A DNA stretch of 64,000 nucleotides, taken from NCBI RefSeq assembly GCF_001439685.1, contig NZ_JYLH01000003.1:310001-374000 (forward strand). The letters are read 5' to 3'. Shown piece after piece: positions 42,244 through 52,660 of the stretch (position 1 is the first letter of the stretch; every line of letters begins with the position of its first letter). This stretch comes from Pseudomonas libanensis. GTDB lineage: Bacteria; Pseudomonadota; Gammaproteobacteria; Pseudomonadales; Pseudomonadaceae. The notes below the pieces were generated by a model, which was not told the origin of the DNA, ran no database searches, and saw only the letters and a program-made list of their open reading frames with translations. Made by a program: the position numbers and the translations under genes.

Positions 42244-43221
42244 TTATGGCAACAGGATTGTTGAGCCGGTCGTACGGCGCCCCGACAACTCTGTCTGCGC
42301 CTTGGCTGCATCCGCCAACGAAAACCGCTGGTTGATATCAATGCGCACCTTGCCGCTTTTTATCATCGAAAACAGGTCATCCGCCATCGCCTGCAAGGCC
42401 TGCGGGTTGCTGGCATAGGTCGCCAGCGTCGGCCGGGTTACGTACAGCGAGCCCTTGGCCGACAGGATGCCCAGGTTCACGCCATCTACCGCGCCTGACG
42501 CGTTGCCAAAGCTTACGACCAAACCCCTTGGCGCCGTGCTGTCCAGGGAGGCCAGCCAGGTATCCTTGCCGACGCCGTCGTACACCACTGGGCACTTCTT
42601 GCCGTCAGTTAATTCCAGAACGCGTTGTGCGACGTTTTCCTTGCTGTAGTCGATGGTTTCCCAGGCACCGAGGGATTTGGCCAGGGCGGCCTTTTCCGGG
42701 GAGCTGACCGTACCAATCAACTTCACACCCAGGGCCTTGGCCCATTGGCAGGCCAAGGAACCGACGCCACCGGCAGCGGCGTGAAACAGGATAGTCTCGC
42801 CGCCTTTCAGCTCGTAGGTCTGGCGCAGCAGGTACTGCACGGTCAGGCCCTTGAGCATAGCGCCGGCGGCCTGTTCAAAGCTGATGTCCTCCGGCAAGTG
42901 CACCAGGTTTGCGGCGGGCAGCACATGCAACTCGCTGTAGGCCCCCAGCGGGCCGCTGCCGTAGGCAACGCGGTCGCCGACCTTGAACTGGGTGACTTCA
43001 CTGCCAACGGCATCCACCACACCGGCGCCTTCCGCGCCCAGGCCCGATGGCAGGGCGGGCGGTGCGTAGAGGCCACTGCGCAAATAGGTATCGATGAAGT
43101 TCAGGCCGATCGCCTCGTTACGCACGCGAACCTGCTGCGGGCCAGGCTCCGCCGGCGTGTAGTCCACATATTCGAGAACTTCGGGGCCGCCATGGGCGCT
43201 GAACTGGATACGTTTGGCCAT
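42244..43221 (-). CDS. qor: NADPH:quinone reductase (zeta-crystallin type)
   Basis: This 325-residue cytosolic medium-chain dehydrogenase/reductase reduces quinones with NADPH. The catalytic GroES-like domain (1-120) lacks the zinc cysteines of alcohol dehydrogenases. The cofactor fold has AAAGGVGSLACQWAKALG (about 146-163). I chose ATG 43219-43221 (MAKRIQFSAHGGPEVLEY) with a ggagaa ribosome site; the upstream extension is not conserved. It is divergent from hemF, as in P. aeruginosa PA0023-PA0024. Confidence 0.94.
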   Translation of the reverse strand: MAKRIQFSAHGGPEVLEYVDYTPAEPGPQQVRVRNEAIGLNFIDTYLRSGLYAPPALPSGLGAEGAGVVDAVGSEVTQFKVGDRVAYGSGPLGAYSELHVLPAANLVHLPEDISFEQAAGAMLKGLTVQYLLRQTYELKGGETILFHAAAGGVGSLACQWAKALGVKLIGTVSSPEKAALAKSLGAWETIDYSKENVAQRVLELTDGKKCPVVYDGVGKDTWLASLDSTAPRGLVVSFGNASGAVDGVNLGILSAKGSLYVTRPTLATYASNPQALQAMADDLFSMIKSGKVRIDINQRFSLADAAKAQTELSGRRTTGSTILLP

Positions 43222-43357
43222 TTGCATTTCTCCTGAGGTTGCATTCGCGTAGCCCCCTATCCCACTCCTAAGCTTGACCTTCGTCAACTGCGGCGCAATG
43301 GAATGCAGTGGTATCCTGTGCGCCCATTTGCCGCCGACGCCCAATGGCCTCGCGTAG

Positions 43358-44313
<956 letters not shown>

Positions 44314-44314
<1 letters not shown>

Positions 44315-45132
44315 TGGATCGTTATGTCGTGTTCGGCAACCCCATCGGCCATAGCAAATCGCCGCTGATTCACCGTATGTTCGCCGAGCAGACCGGCGAA
44401 CAACTGGACTACAGCACCTTGCTCGCGCCGCTGGAGGGTTTTACCCATTGCGCCCGTGAGTTTTTCCAACAGGGCCGTGGCGCCAACGTGACCGTACCCT
44501 TCAAGGAAGAAGCCTACCGTCTGGCCAACACCTTGACCGAGCGTGCCCAGCGCGCCGGGGCGGTGAACACCCTGAGCAAATTGACTGACGGCACATTGCT
44601 GGGCGACAACACCGACGGCGCCGGCCTGGTGCGCGACCTGACGGTGAACGCAGGGCTTAACCTGCATGGCAAGCGCATCCTGTTGCTGGGTGCCGGCGGT
44701 GCGGTGCGCGGTGCACTGGAGCCGTTGCTGGCGCAGCAACCCTCATCGTTGATCATTGCCAACCGCACCGTGGAAAAGGCCGAGCTGCTCGCTGAGCTGT
44801 TCGATGACCTGGGCCCGGTGTCTGCCAGTGGTTTCGACTGGTTGCGTGAGCCGGTGGATGTAATCATCAACGCTACCTCGGCCAGCCTGGCAGGCGATGT
44901 ACCGCCGATTGCCGGCAGCCTGGTCGAACCGGGCAAGACGTTCTGCTACGACATGATGTACGCCAAGGAACCCACCGCATTTTGCCGTTGGGCCACGGAA
45001 CACGGCGCAGCGGTGGCAATGGACGGCCTGGGCATGCTGGTGGAACAGGCGGCCGAAGCCTTCTTCCTGTGGCGCGGCGTGCGCCCGGATTCGGCGCCGG
45101 TGTTAGCCGAACTGCGCCGTCAATTGGCCTGA
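44314..45132 (+). CDS. aroE: Shikimate dehydrogenase (NADP+)
   Basis: This 272-residue enzyme reduces 3-dehydroshikimate in aromatic amino acid synthesis. It has the N-terminal substrate domain with [12 protein letters not shown] and the catalytic Lys in [11 protein letters not shown]. The NADP fold has [16 protein letters not shown] (about 128-143) and the NRT motif. ATG 44314 overlaps the hemF stop. The longer frame starting at 44278 is inside hemF and rejected. Confidence 0.97.
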
Positions 45133-45159
45133 TCCCACACGCTGATGTGGGCACAATTA

Positions 45160-45250
45160 ATGTGGGAGCTGGCTTGCCTGCGATAGCAATAGGTCAGTTA
45201 CCCATGTGCTGGCTGATCCACCGCTATCGCAGGCAAGCCAGCTCCCACAG
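45160..45250. repeat. REPIN between aroE and sulP
   Basis: TGTGGGAGCTGGCTTGCCTGCGAT (about 45161-45184) and its inverted partner ATCGCAGGCAAGCCAGCTCC (ending near 45250) frame a spacer between two converging genes. An extra short REP-like GTGGG palindrome lies just before it (45133-45151). Confidence 0.9.
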
Positions 45251-45260
45251 TTGATCGGGT

Positions 45261-46829
45261 TTAGTCTTCGAAATGGAGGGGGCAGTTATCCGACCCCTCC
45301 AGCTTCATCAATTCCTCAACCACCTGCGGCCTGGCCCCACGCAACGTCAAGCTACGGCCCAACCCCGCCAACCGCCGCGCCTCCTGATGCAGCATCTCCA
45401 CCCCGGAATAGTCGATAAAGTTGATCTGCTGCGCCTCGATCACCACCCGCTCGCCCTGCAGGCTTTGCAGTCGCACTTGCAGGTAATGGCTGGCACCAAA
45501 AAAGATCGAGCCGCCCACCCGCAACACATCCTCCTCACCGTCGCGCCATTGCTGAACCCGTGGTTGCGAGGTGCGCTTGAGGTAGAAAAACAGCGACGCC
45601 AGCACCCCCGCATAAATGGCCGTTTGCAGTTCCAGCAGCAAGGTGGCGACACACGTCAGGCTCATCACCACGAATTCGGCGCGACTGACTCGGAATAATG
45701 CTCGAATGCCCCGGTGGTCTATCAGGCCCCAGCAAATCAGCAGGATGCTCGCCGCCATGCTCGGGATCGGGATATGCGCGATCAACGCTGCGCCAAATAA
45801 CGCGAATAACGCCACCCAGAGGGCGGAAAACACCCCCGCCAACGGCGAGCAGGCGCCCGCCTCGTAGCTGAGGCCCGAGCGGGTGAAGGAGCCCGCCGAC
45901 AGGTAACCGGAGAAAAATCCGCCGACGATGTTGGATAAACCCTGGGCGCGCACTTCCTGGTTGGCGTCGAGCAACTGTTGCGAGCGGGCTGACAGCGAAC
46001 GGGCAATCGACAGGCTGGTCACCAACCCCAACATCCCCACCGCTACGGCGCTGGGCAGCAAGCGTAACACCAGGTCCAGGTCCATCGGCAACGGGCTGAA
46101 CGGCGGCAGCTTGCCGATAAATGCACTGACCAGCGCCACATGCCCGAACAGTGCCGGCCACAGCCATACCGCAAGGCTGCCTAGGGCCAGGGCGATCAGC
46201 AGCGTTGGCCAGCTTGGCACCAGATACTTGAGTAATGCACCGGCCAGTAAAGTGCCAAGCCCAAGGGCGAGGGACGCGTGGTCCCATTCTGCGCCATGGT
46301 CGATCAGCGTCAGCAGGCTATTGATGGCTGTGGCCTGGCTCGGCAAATCCAGCCCCATCAGATTGGGCAACTGCCCCAGGGCGATGACCACGGCCGCGCC
46401 CAGGGTGAAACCCAGCACCACCGAATGGGAGACAAAATTCACCAGCGCGCCGAAGCGCAGCAAGCCGAGCAGCCACTGGAATACCCCGGCGAGGAAGGTC
46501 AGCAACAGGATGAGGGTGATGTAGTCCTGGGAACCTGGCACGGCCAATGGGCTGATGCTGGCATAAAGCACAATGGAAATGGCTGCCGTAGGCCCGCAAA
46601 TCAGGTGCCAGGATGAGCCCCACAGACAGGCGATCAATACCGGGATGATCGCGGCATAGAGCCCGTATTCCGGTGGCAGGCCGGCGATCAGTGCGTAGGC
46701 AATCGACTGCGGCAGGGCAAGCACGGCGCCACTGAGGCCGACGATCGCATCCCGGCCGACGCTGGCGCGGGTTTGGCGCGGGAGCCAGCTGAGGAAGGGG
46801 AAGAGTGTATGGCGGTTGGGCCGGGGCAT
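45261..46829 (-). CDS. SulP family inorganic anion transporter with STAS domain
   Basis: This 522-residue inner-membrane transporter has about 12-14 helices (30-400), including the family stretch LSGAVLALPQSIAYALIAGLPPEYGLYAAIIPVL. A cytoplasmic STAS domain follows (about 425-515, VVIEAQQINFIDYSGVEMLHQEARRL). Family members carry sulfate, bicarbonate or other anions; the substrate is not readable from sequence. The position next to a choline-sulfate cluster is suggestive of sulfate, but the order is also conserved in P. aeruginosa (PA0029). REPIN repeats flank it on both sides. Confidence 0.88.
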   Translation of the reverse strand: MPRPNRHTLFPFLSWLPRQTRASVGRDAIVGLSGAVLALPQSIAYALIAGLPPEYGLYAAIIPVLIACLWGSSWHLICGPTAAISIVLYASISPLAVPGSQDYITLILLLTFLAGVFQWLLGLLRFGALVNFVSHSVVLGFTLGAAVVIALGQLPNLMGLDLPSQATAINSLLTLIDHGAEWDHASLALGLGTLLAGALLKYLVPSWPTLLIALALGSLAVWLWPALFGHVALVSAFIGKLPPFSPLPMDLDLVLRLLPSAVAVGMLGLVTSLSIARSLSARSQQLLDANQEVRAQGLSNIVGGFFSGYLSAGSFTRSGLSYEAGACSPLAGVFSALWVALFALFGAALIAHIPIPSMAASILLICWGLIDHRGIRALFRVSRAEFVVMSLTCVATLLLELQTAIYAGVLASLFFYLKRTSQPRVQQWRDGEEDVLRVGGSIFFGASHYLQVRLQSLQGERVVIEAQQINFIDYSGVEMLHQEARRLAGLGRSLTLRGARPQVVEELMKLEGSDNCPLHFED

Positions 46830-46882
46830 TTATAACTCGGCTGAAAAGGTTTGACTCAGGGTATCAGTACACACCGGCTCCT

Positions 46883-46974
46883 TGTGGGAGGGGGCTTGCT
46901 CCCGATAGCGGTGTTTCAGCCCATACATTCATAGCTGATAGGCCGTCATCGGGGGCAAGCCCCCTCCCACATTT
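46883..46974. repeat. REPIN between sulP and choX-like gene
   Basis: TTGTGGGAGGGGGCTTGCTC (46883 onward) and the inverted GGGGGCAAGCCCCCTCCCAC (ending near 46970) form a pair with a spacer of about 45 bases. Confidence 0.92.
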
Positions 46975-46989
46975 GGATCGCGGCGCCTC

Positions 46990-47910
46990 TTAGAGTTTGG
47001 CTTTTACCGCCGGTAATGCATCCTGGCCATCGATGGTTTTCACGCCGTCGAGCCACTTGTCCAGCACCGCCGGGTTGGCCTTGATCCACGCCTTTGCCGC
47101 CTCGGCATTGCTGACCTTGTTATTGGCCACCTCAGCCATGATGCTGTTCTCCATCTCCTGGGTAAAACTCAGGTTGGTGAGCAGTTTTCCCACATTCGGG
47201 CAGGCTTGTGCGTAACCCTTGCGGGTCAAGGTATACACGCTGCCGGTGTCGCCAAAGTACTTTTCGCCGCCCTTGAGGTAACGCATTTTCAACTGCACGT
47301 TCATCGGGTGTGGAGTCCAGCCGAGGAAGGTGACGAAACGCTGTCTCTTCACCGCCCGCGAGACTTCGGCGAGCATCGCCTGTTCGCTGGATTCGATCAG
47401 CTTCCACTGGCCGAGATCAAAGTCATTTTTCTTGATGATCTCCTGCAGCGAGATATTCGCTGGCGCGCCAGAGCCGATGCCGTAGATTTTCTTGTCGAAC
47501 TTGTCGGCAAACTTGTTCAGGTCTGAAAAGTCATGCACCCCGGCGTCCCATACATAATCCGGCACGGCGAGGGTGAACTCGGTGCCCTCGAGGTTTTTCG
47601 CCAACTGCACCACCTCGCCGTTGGCCACGAACTTGTCATAGAAGCCCTGCTGCGCGGGCATCCAATTACCCATGAACGCGTCCACCTGGCCGTCCTTGAG
47701 CCCGCCAAAGATAATCGGCACCGCCAGGGTGTCGACCTTGGGCTTGTAGCCCATGCCCATCAGCAGGAAACCCGTGATGGCGTTGGTGGCGGCAATGTCG
47801 CTCCAGCCCGGATCGGCCATTTTTACCGCTTCACAACGGGCGTCCGCGTACACATGGGCGCTGCTTAAGGCGAGTACCGCTACGCTTAGCACCACAGTCA
47901 ACTTTTGCAT
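46990..47910 (-). CDS. choX: Choline-type ABC transporter substrate-binding protein (ChoX-like)
   Basis: This 306-residue periplasmic protein has a signal peptide (about 1-22, MQKLTVVLSVAVLALSSAHVYA) and an OpuAC/ProX fold that binds quaternary amines. Visible stretches are DPGWSDIAATNAITGFLLMGMGYKP, FMGNWMPAQQG and FLGWTPHPMN, which supply aromatic cage residues. It follows betC by 18 bases, so it is probably induced with choline sulfatase. The permease and ATPase partners (ChoW, ChoV) are not in the window. Specificity for choline or choline-O-sulfate is inferred from context. Confidence 0.88.
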   Translation of the reverse strand: MQKLTVVLSVAVLALSSAHVYADARCEAVKMADPGWSDIAATNAITGFLLMGMGYKPKVDTLAVPIIFGGLKDGQVDAFMGNWMPAQQGFYDKFVANGEVVQLAKNLEGTEFTLAVPDYVWDAGVHDFSDLNKFADKFDKKIYGIGSGAPANISLQEIIKKNDFDLGQWKLIESSEQAMLAEVSRAVKRQRFVTFLGWTPHPMNVQLKMRYLKGGEKYFGDTGSVYTLTRKGYAQACPNVGKLLTNLSFTQEMENSIMAEVANNKVSNAEAAKAWIKANPAVLDKWLDGVKTIDGQDALPAVKAKL

Positions 47911-47928
47911 GGCCTTCCCTCTGTTTAT

Positions 47929-49443
47929 TTATTGGTTTTGGCAGGGTTGTGGATAACGTGCCTTGCGCTCCAGGTCGTCGAGGTCGATATGGTTGCGCAT
48001 GTACTGCTGACTGGCGTCCACCAGTGGCTGGTGGTCCCAGCTCTTCAGCTTGCCTTGGGTCAGCGCCTCGAACACCAGGCGACGACGGCGTTGACTGGCG
48101 AGCACCTGCTGATGGATCGCCGGTATGTCCCATTTAGCCCGCGCTTCACGCAAAAACGCTTCGAACAACACCCGGTGTTCCGGTGACTCGCTGAGGTTCT
48201 CCCGCTCGTGCGGGTCGTTGTGCACATCGAACAGTAGACAAGGATCGTCTTCGCTGTAGATGAATTTGTAGGCGCCCCGGCGGATCATCATCAACGGGCT
48301 GATAGTGCCTTCGGCCATGTATTCGCCAAACACTTCGTCGTGCCCGCCCTGCCCCTGCAAGTGTGGGACCAGCGAACGGCCGTCCAGTGGCAGGCGAGGG
48401 TCCAGTTCGCCGCCGGCCAGTTCTACCAGGGTCGGCAACAGGTCAGCGGTGGACACGGCCTGAGTGACGCGGCCAGCGGCGAACTGCCCCGGCGCACTGA
48501 TCAGCAGCGGTACGCGGGCGGCCATTTCGAACCAGTGCATTTTGTACCAGAGGCCGCGTTCGCCGAGCATATCGCCGTGGTCGCCGGAGAAGATGATGAG
48601 GGTGTCCTCGGCCAGGCCGGTGTCTTCCAGGGTTTGCAGGAGCTTGCCGACGTTGCTGTCGATGTAGCTGCACGCCCCGAAGTAGGCGCGGCGCGCATCG
48701 CGGATCTTGTCCATAGGCAGCGGTTTGTCCCACAAGTCATAGACCTTGAGTAGCCGTTGGGAGTGTGGATCCAAATCTCCTTGCGCCGGCGTTGCAGGCA
48801 AAGGGATGTCGGCGTCGTCGTACAGATCCCAGAACGGCTTGGGAATGGTGTAGGGGTCGTGGGGATGGGTCATCGACACGGTCAGGCAGAACGGCTGGTC
48901 GCCGTCCTCGCGAATATGATCGAACAGGTACTGCTGGGCCTTGAACACCACCTCTTCGTCGAAATCCAGCTGGTTGGTGCGCACACACGGGCCGGCTTGC
49001 AGCACCGAGGACATGTTGTGGTACCAGGTGGGGCGTACGTCCGGTTCATCCCAGTTCACTGCCCAGCCATAGTCGGCGGGGTAGATGTCGCTGGTCAGGC
49101 GCTCTTCGTAGCCGTGCAATTGGTCGGGGCCGCAGAAGTGCATCTTTCCCGACAGCGCGGTGCGGTAGCCGAGGCGCCGCAGGTAGTGGGCATAGGTCGG
49201 CACATCGGCGGGGAAGTCGGCGGCGTTGTCGTAGGCGCCGATCTTGCTCGGCAACTGGCCGCTGACCAGGGTGAAGCGCGACGGCGCGCATAACGGGCTA
49301 TTGCAATAGGCAGCATCGAACACCACGCCTTGAGCGGCGAGGCGGCTGAGGTTGGGCAACTTGATCGGGGACGGCCCGTAGAACGGCAGCATTGGCGCGG
49401 CCATTTGATCGGCCATGATGAAAAGAATGTTCTTGCGCTTCAT
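47929..49443 (-). CDS. betC: Choline sulfatase
   Basis: This 504-residue arylsulfatase-family enzyme splits choline-O-sulfate to choline and sulfate in the cytoplasm. The metal-binding DQ (12-13) and the catalytic motif C52-A-P-S-R (YCNSPLCAPSRFTLVSGQLPS) are intact. Cys52 must be converted to formylglycine; no formylglycine-generating enzyme is in this window. FSGDHGDMLGERGLWYK is the second metal site. It is divergent from the LysR regulator, with choX downstream. A perfect DnaA box lies near the 3' end (47948-47956). Confidence 0.95.
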   Translation of the reverse strand: MKRKNILFIMADQMAAPMLPFYGPSPIKLPNLSRLAAQGVVFDAAYCNSPLCAPSRFTLVSGQLPSKIGAYDNAADFPADVPTYAHYLRRLGYRTALSGKMHFCGPDQLHGYEERLTSDIYPADYGWAVNWDEPDVRPTWYHNMSSVLQAGPCVRTNQLDFDEEVVFKAQQYLFDHIREDGDQPFCLTVSMTHPHDPYTIPKPFWDLYDDADIPLPATPAQGDLDPHSQRLLKVYDLWDKPLPMDKIRDARRAYFGACSYIDSNVGKLLQTLEDTGLAEDTLIIFSGDHGDMLGERGLWYKMHWFEMAARVPLLISAPGQFAAGRVTQAVSTADLLPTLVELAGGELDPRLPLDGRSLVPHLQGQGGHDEVFGEYMAEGTISPLMMIRRGAYKFIYSEDDPCLLFDVHNDPHERENLSESPEHRVLFEAFLREARAKWDIPAIHQQVLASQRRRRLVFEALTQGKLKSWDHQPLVDASQQYMRNHIDLDDLERKARYPQPCQNQ

Positions 49444-49546
49444 GGTTTCTCAGCATTCCATAGGCGGTATTTATGCGAATGAGCATGCGGCCCATTAAAC
49501 ATGGGGTAAAGCCCATGCAAAGCAATGTCTAGGATAAGTTGAGCTT

Positions 49547-50497
49547 ATGTATAACGCGCTGGGTAACCTCTCTCTCGACCTGCTGCGTGCCTTTGAAGCG
49601 GCAGCGCGGCATCGTAGTTTCACCGCCGCCGCGATGGAGCTGGGCACTACTCAACCGGCCGTCAGCCAGCAGATCAAGCGTCTTGAAGAGCAATTGGCGA
49701 TCCGCCTGTTTGACCGCATTTATCGCGGTATCGAACTGACCGACGCCGGCGCGTTGCTGTTCGAGCATGTGCAAAGCGGCTTGCAGAGCATCAACCAGGG
49801 CCTCGGCGCCATTTCCCAGCAAGACCAGCATGAAGTGCTGCAAGTGGCCACCGACTTCGCCTTCGCTGCCTATTGGCTGATGCCGCGCCTGCACCGCTTC
49901 CACCAGGCCAACCCGCAGGTGGATGTCAGCCTGGTGACCAGTGAGCGCAACCACGCCACCCTGCGCAGCGATATCGATGTGGCGGTGTTGTTCGGCGATG
50001 GCCGCTTCAAGCAGGGCGACAGCCTGTGGTTGTTCAACGAGGAAGTGTTCCCGGTGTGCAGTCCGCAATGGCTCAAGGACCAGGCAGCACCGCTGACCGT
50101 GCAGGCCTTGCAAGATTGCCCGTTGTTGCACCTGCGCCAGGAAAACAACAGCCGGTGGTTCGACTGGAGCGGGGTGTTCCGTGAACTGGGTATCACGGCC
50201 GCGCCGACCCCTGGTCAGTTGCGTTTCGACAACCACACCTTGCTGATCCAGGCCGCGATTGCCGGCCAGGGTGTGGCCATCGGCTGGCGCCACCTGGTGG
50301 ATAACCTGCTGGAGCAAAACTGGCTGTGTCGACCGATCAGCGACACCGTGACCTCGCGGTTTGGCTATTACGTGGTGCAACCCCAGCGCAAACGCCGGGG
50401 GCAGTTGGTCGAGCGCTTTGTCGAGTGGCTGGTCGCTGAACAGGCCAGCAGTGCGCAGTCGTTGACCGGGCTGGCCCTGCCATCGATTGCGGTCTAG
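49547..50497 (+). CDS. LysR-type regulator of choline-sulfate use
   Basis: This 316-residue regulator has an N-terminal winged helix-turn-helix (about 8-65, DLLRAFEAAARHRSFTAAAMELGTTQPAVSQQIKRLEEQL) and a periplasmic-binding-protein-like effector domain (about 95-300). It is divergent from betC across a 103-base gap where its operator should lie, the arrangement seen in P. aeruginosa (PA0031-PA0032). The effector is presumably choline-O-sulfate or choline; that is inference. Confidence 0.9.
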   Translation: MYNALGNLSLDLLRAFEAAARHRSFTAAAMELGTTQPAVSQQIKRLEEQLAIRLFDRIYRGIELTDAGALLFEHVQSGLQSINQGLGAISQQDQHEVLQVATDFAFAAYWLMPRLHRFHQANPQVDVSLVTSERNHATLRSDIDVAVLFGDGRFKQGDSLWLFNEEVFPVCSPQWLKDQAAPLTVQALQDCPLLHLRQENNSRWFDWSGVFRELGITAAPTPGQLRFDNHTLLIQAAIAGQGVAIGWRHLVDNLLEQNWLCRPISDTVTSRFGYYVVQPQRKRRGQLVERFVEWLVAEQASSAQSLTGLALPSIAV

Positions 50498-50527
50498 GAT
50501 CGGCGCATATTGGATCCGGAGTCCGTC

Positions 50528-50854
50528 ATGCAACGTATCAAGGGCTACCACGCCCACATCTACTTCGATGCCAGCACTATCGAACAGGCCCGTACCCTAT
50601 GTGAAGACGCGGCCAGGCTGTTTCCCCTGCGCATGGGCCGTGTGCACGAGAAGCCGGTGGGCCCGCACCCGGATTGGAGCTGCCAGCTGGCGTTCGAGCC
50701 GGAATACATTGGTGTGGTGTTGCCGTGGCTGGCGCTGCACCGCAATGGTTTGGTGGTGTTCCTGCACCCTGAAACCGGCGATGACTTGAAGGACCACACC
50801 GACTACGCGATTTGGATGGGTGCCATGCGCGAGTTGGATTTGTCGATTTTTTAA
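50528..50854 (+). CDS. DOPA 4,5-dioxygenase family protein
   Basis: This 108-residue small protein of the DOPA dioxygenase family (PF08883 type) has the conserved histidine stretches KGYHAHIYFDA (4-14), RVHEKPVGPHPDWSCQLAFEPE (about 39-60) and LHPETGDDLKDHTDYAIWMG. Bacterial members are mostly uncharacterised; ring cleavage of catechols is the fungal role. I chose the ATG at 50528 with a ccggag ribosome site. It follows the LysR gene by 30 bases and may be co-transcribed. Confidence 0.85.
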   Translation: MQRIKGYHAHIYFDASTIEQARTLCEDAARLFPLRMGRVHEKPVGPHPDWSCQLAFEPEYIGVVLPWLALHRNGLVVFLHPETGDDLKDHTDYAIWMGAMRELDLSIF

Positions 50855-50943
50855 CCTTCCTTATCAGATAAAGCCTTGCGTCTCTGTCGCAGAAATCCGG
50901 GAGAGCTGTAGGACTTATCTTGTCTTGTCTCACTATATGGGAT

Positions 50944-50967
50944 TGATATTTATATATTGAGATATCA
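50944..50967. promoter_or_regulatory. Inverted repeat upstream of the dgo operon
   Basis: TGATAT (50944-50949) and ATATCA (50962-50967), 12 bases apart in an AT-rich stretch about 65 bases before dgoK, form a dyad that could be the operator of a regulator. No adjacent regulator gene exists, so the binder is unknown. Confidence 0.35.
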
Positions 50968-51030
50968 CTGGTCGTAGGTTTATATTCGCCCATCTGCTTT
51001 TTTCAGCACCCACTCATTTCAGGTGAAGCG

Positions 51031-51990
51031 ATGCAGGCGCAATTGATCGCGCTCGATTGGGGGACCAGCTCCCTTCGTGCTTACAAACTCGGCTCCGCAG
51101 GTGTGGTGCTGGAACAACGCTCGCTGGCCTTGGGCATCATGCATTTGCCCAGCGAACCCCGGAAGATCGCCGGCGTTGACTGTGCTGACGGTTTTGAGTT
51201 GGCGTTCGATGACGCCTGCGGCGATTGGCTCGACGCCCAGCCGAGCCTGCCGGTGATCGCCTGCGGCATGGTCGGCAGCGCCCAGGGTTGGAGCGAGGCG
51301 GCTTATCGCAGTACCCCTGTGGACGTCGCCAGCCTCGGCCAGGCGCTGCACTGCGTGCGTAGCTTGCGCGGGATGGATGTGCATATCGTGCCGGGGGTAA
51401 TCGAACAGGTTGGCCTGCCCAATGTGATGCGCGGCGAAGAAACCCAGGTGCTCGGCGTGCTGCAAGGCCTTGGGGCCCAGGTGCTGATTGGGTTGCCTGG
51501 CAGCCATTCCAAATGGGTCGAGGTGGTCGAAGGTCGCATTACCCATTTCGACACTTTCATGACCGGCGAACTGTTTGCGGTATTGAGCAAGCACAGCATC
51601 CTGGGCCGCACCCAGCAACCGTGCGAGCAATTCCAGGCCGTGGCGTTCGATCGCGGTGTGCAGGTGGCGCTTTCAAAAGACAGCGAGCGTGGCGTGCTGT
51701 CGACGCTGTTCAGTGCCCGCACCCTGGGGCTGACCGCTGAACTGGCGCCCGAGCAGCAGCCCGACTACCTCTCCGGCCTGCTGATCGGCCACGAACTCGC
51801 CGGCTTGCCAGACAGCGCCAAACACAAACCAATCATCCTGGTGGGCGCGGCCCCCCTCTGCGCCCGCTATCAACGCGCCCTCGCCCTTTGCGGTTTTGCC
51901 CATGTGAGCCTGGCGCAGGAAGCCACCGAACGCGGCCTGTGGCAATTGGCCGTGGCGGCTGGGCTCATTCAACCTGTAACGGAGGCCTGA
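51031..51990 (+). CDS. dgoK: 2-dehydro-3-deoxygalactonokinase
   Basis: This 319-residue kinase phosphorylates 2-dehydro-3-deoxygalactonate at C6 in the De Ley-Doudoroff galactonate pathway. The nucleotide-binding fold begins LIALDWGTSSLRAYKL (5-20), with VLIGLPGSHSKWVEVVEGRI (about 151-170) and FMTGELFAVLSKHSIL. It is the first gene of dgoK-dgoA-dgoD and ends one base before dgoA. The E. coli operon has dgoR in front; here no regulator is present. Confidence 0.95.
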   Translation: MQAQLIALDWGTSSLRAYKLGSAGVVLEQRSLALGIMHLPSEPRKIAGVDCADGFELAFDDACGDWLDAQPSLPVIACGMVGSAQGWSEAAYRSTPVDVASLGQALHCVRSLRGMDVHIVPGVIEQVGLPNVMRGEETQVLGVLQGLGAQVLIGLPGSHSKWVEVVEGRITHFDTFMTGELFAVLSKHSILGRTQQPCEQFQAVAFDRGVQVALSKDSERGVLSTLFSARTLGLTAELAPEQQPDYLSGLLIGHELAGLPDSAKHKPIILVGAAPLCARYQRALALCGFAHVSLAQEATERGLWQLAVAAGLIQPVTEA

Positions 51991-51991
51991 C

Positions 51992-52612
51992 ATGCTCAAG
52001 CAAGCACTCGCGCAAAACGGTTTGATCGCAATCCTGCGCGGCATACGCCCGGATGAAGCCCAGGCTATCGGTAAGGTGCTGTACGACGCGGGTTTTCGTG
52101 TGATCGAAGTCCCGCTCAATTCGCCCGACCCGTACACCAGCATCCGCACACTGCGCGACAGCCTGCCCGCCGATTGCCTGATCGGCGCCGGCACGGTGTT
52201 GACGCCGGAACAGGTCGAGCAGGTCAAGGCTGCGGGTGGCCAGGTAATCGTCATGCCTCATAGCGATGCCAAGGTCTTGCGTGTCGCCAAGGCAAAGGGT
52301 TTGTACCTGTCACCAGGGGTAGCGACGCCCAACGAAGCGTTCGCTGCATTGGCCGAAGGCGCCGATGTATTGAAGCTGTTCCCGGCCGAGCAAGTCGGCC
52401 CGGCAGTGATCAAGGCATGGCTGGCGGTACTGCCGGCGGACACCTTGTTGCTGCCGGTGGGCGGCATTACCCCGGACAACATGCAGGTGTTCATCGACGC
52501 CGGCGCCAAGGGGTTTGGGTTGGGTTCCGGGCTGTTCAAGCCGGGAATGACAGTGGATCAGGTCGCGAGCCATGCCCAGGCTTATGTCGCCGCCTGGAAA
52601 GCCCTGAGCTGA
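51992..52612 (+). CDS. dgoA: 2-dehydro-3-deoxy-6-phosphogalactonate aldolase
   Basis: This 206-residue class I aldolase splits KDPGal into pyruvate and glyceraldehyde 3-phosphate. The KDPG/KDPGal fold shows IAILRGIRPDEAQAIGKVLYDAGFRVIEVPLNS (11-43) with its catalytic Glu, GAGTVL, and the Schiff-base Lys in LKLFPAEQVGP (about 125-135). It lies one base after dgoK and 48 before dgoD, in the same operon. Confidence 0.95.
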   Translation: MLKQALAQNGLIAILRGIRPDEAQAIGKVLYDAGFRVIEVPLNSPDPYTSIRTLRDSLPADCLIGAGTVLTPEQVEQVKAAGGQVIVMPHSDAKVLRVAKAKGLYLSPGVATPNEAFAALAEGADVLKLFPAEQVGPAVIKAWLAVLPADTLLLPVGGITPDNMQVFIDAGAKGFGLGSGLFKPGMTVDQVASHAQAYVAAWKALS

Positions 52613-52660
52613 TATCAAGTTCCGCGCCTACAGGCGCTGCATCTATAAGAGAGACAAGAG

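Noticed and set aside
50528-50854. DOPA-dioxygenase-family gene as part of the dgo operon
   Set aside because: A 176-base gap with its own AT-rich promoter-like sequence separates it from dgoK; it is closer to the LysR gene.
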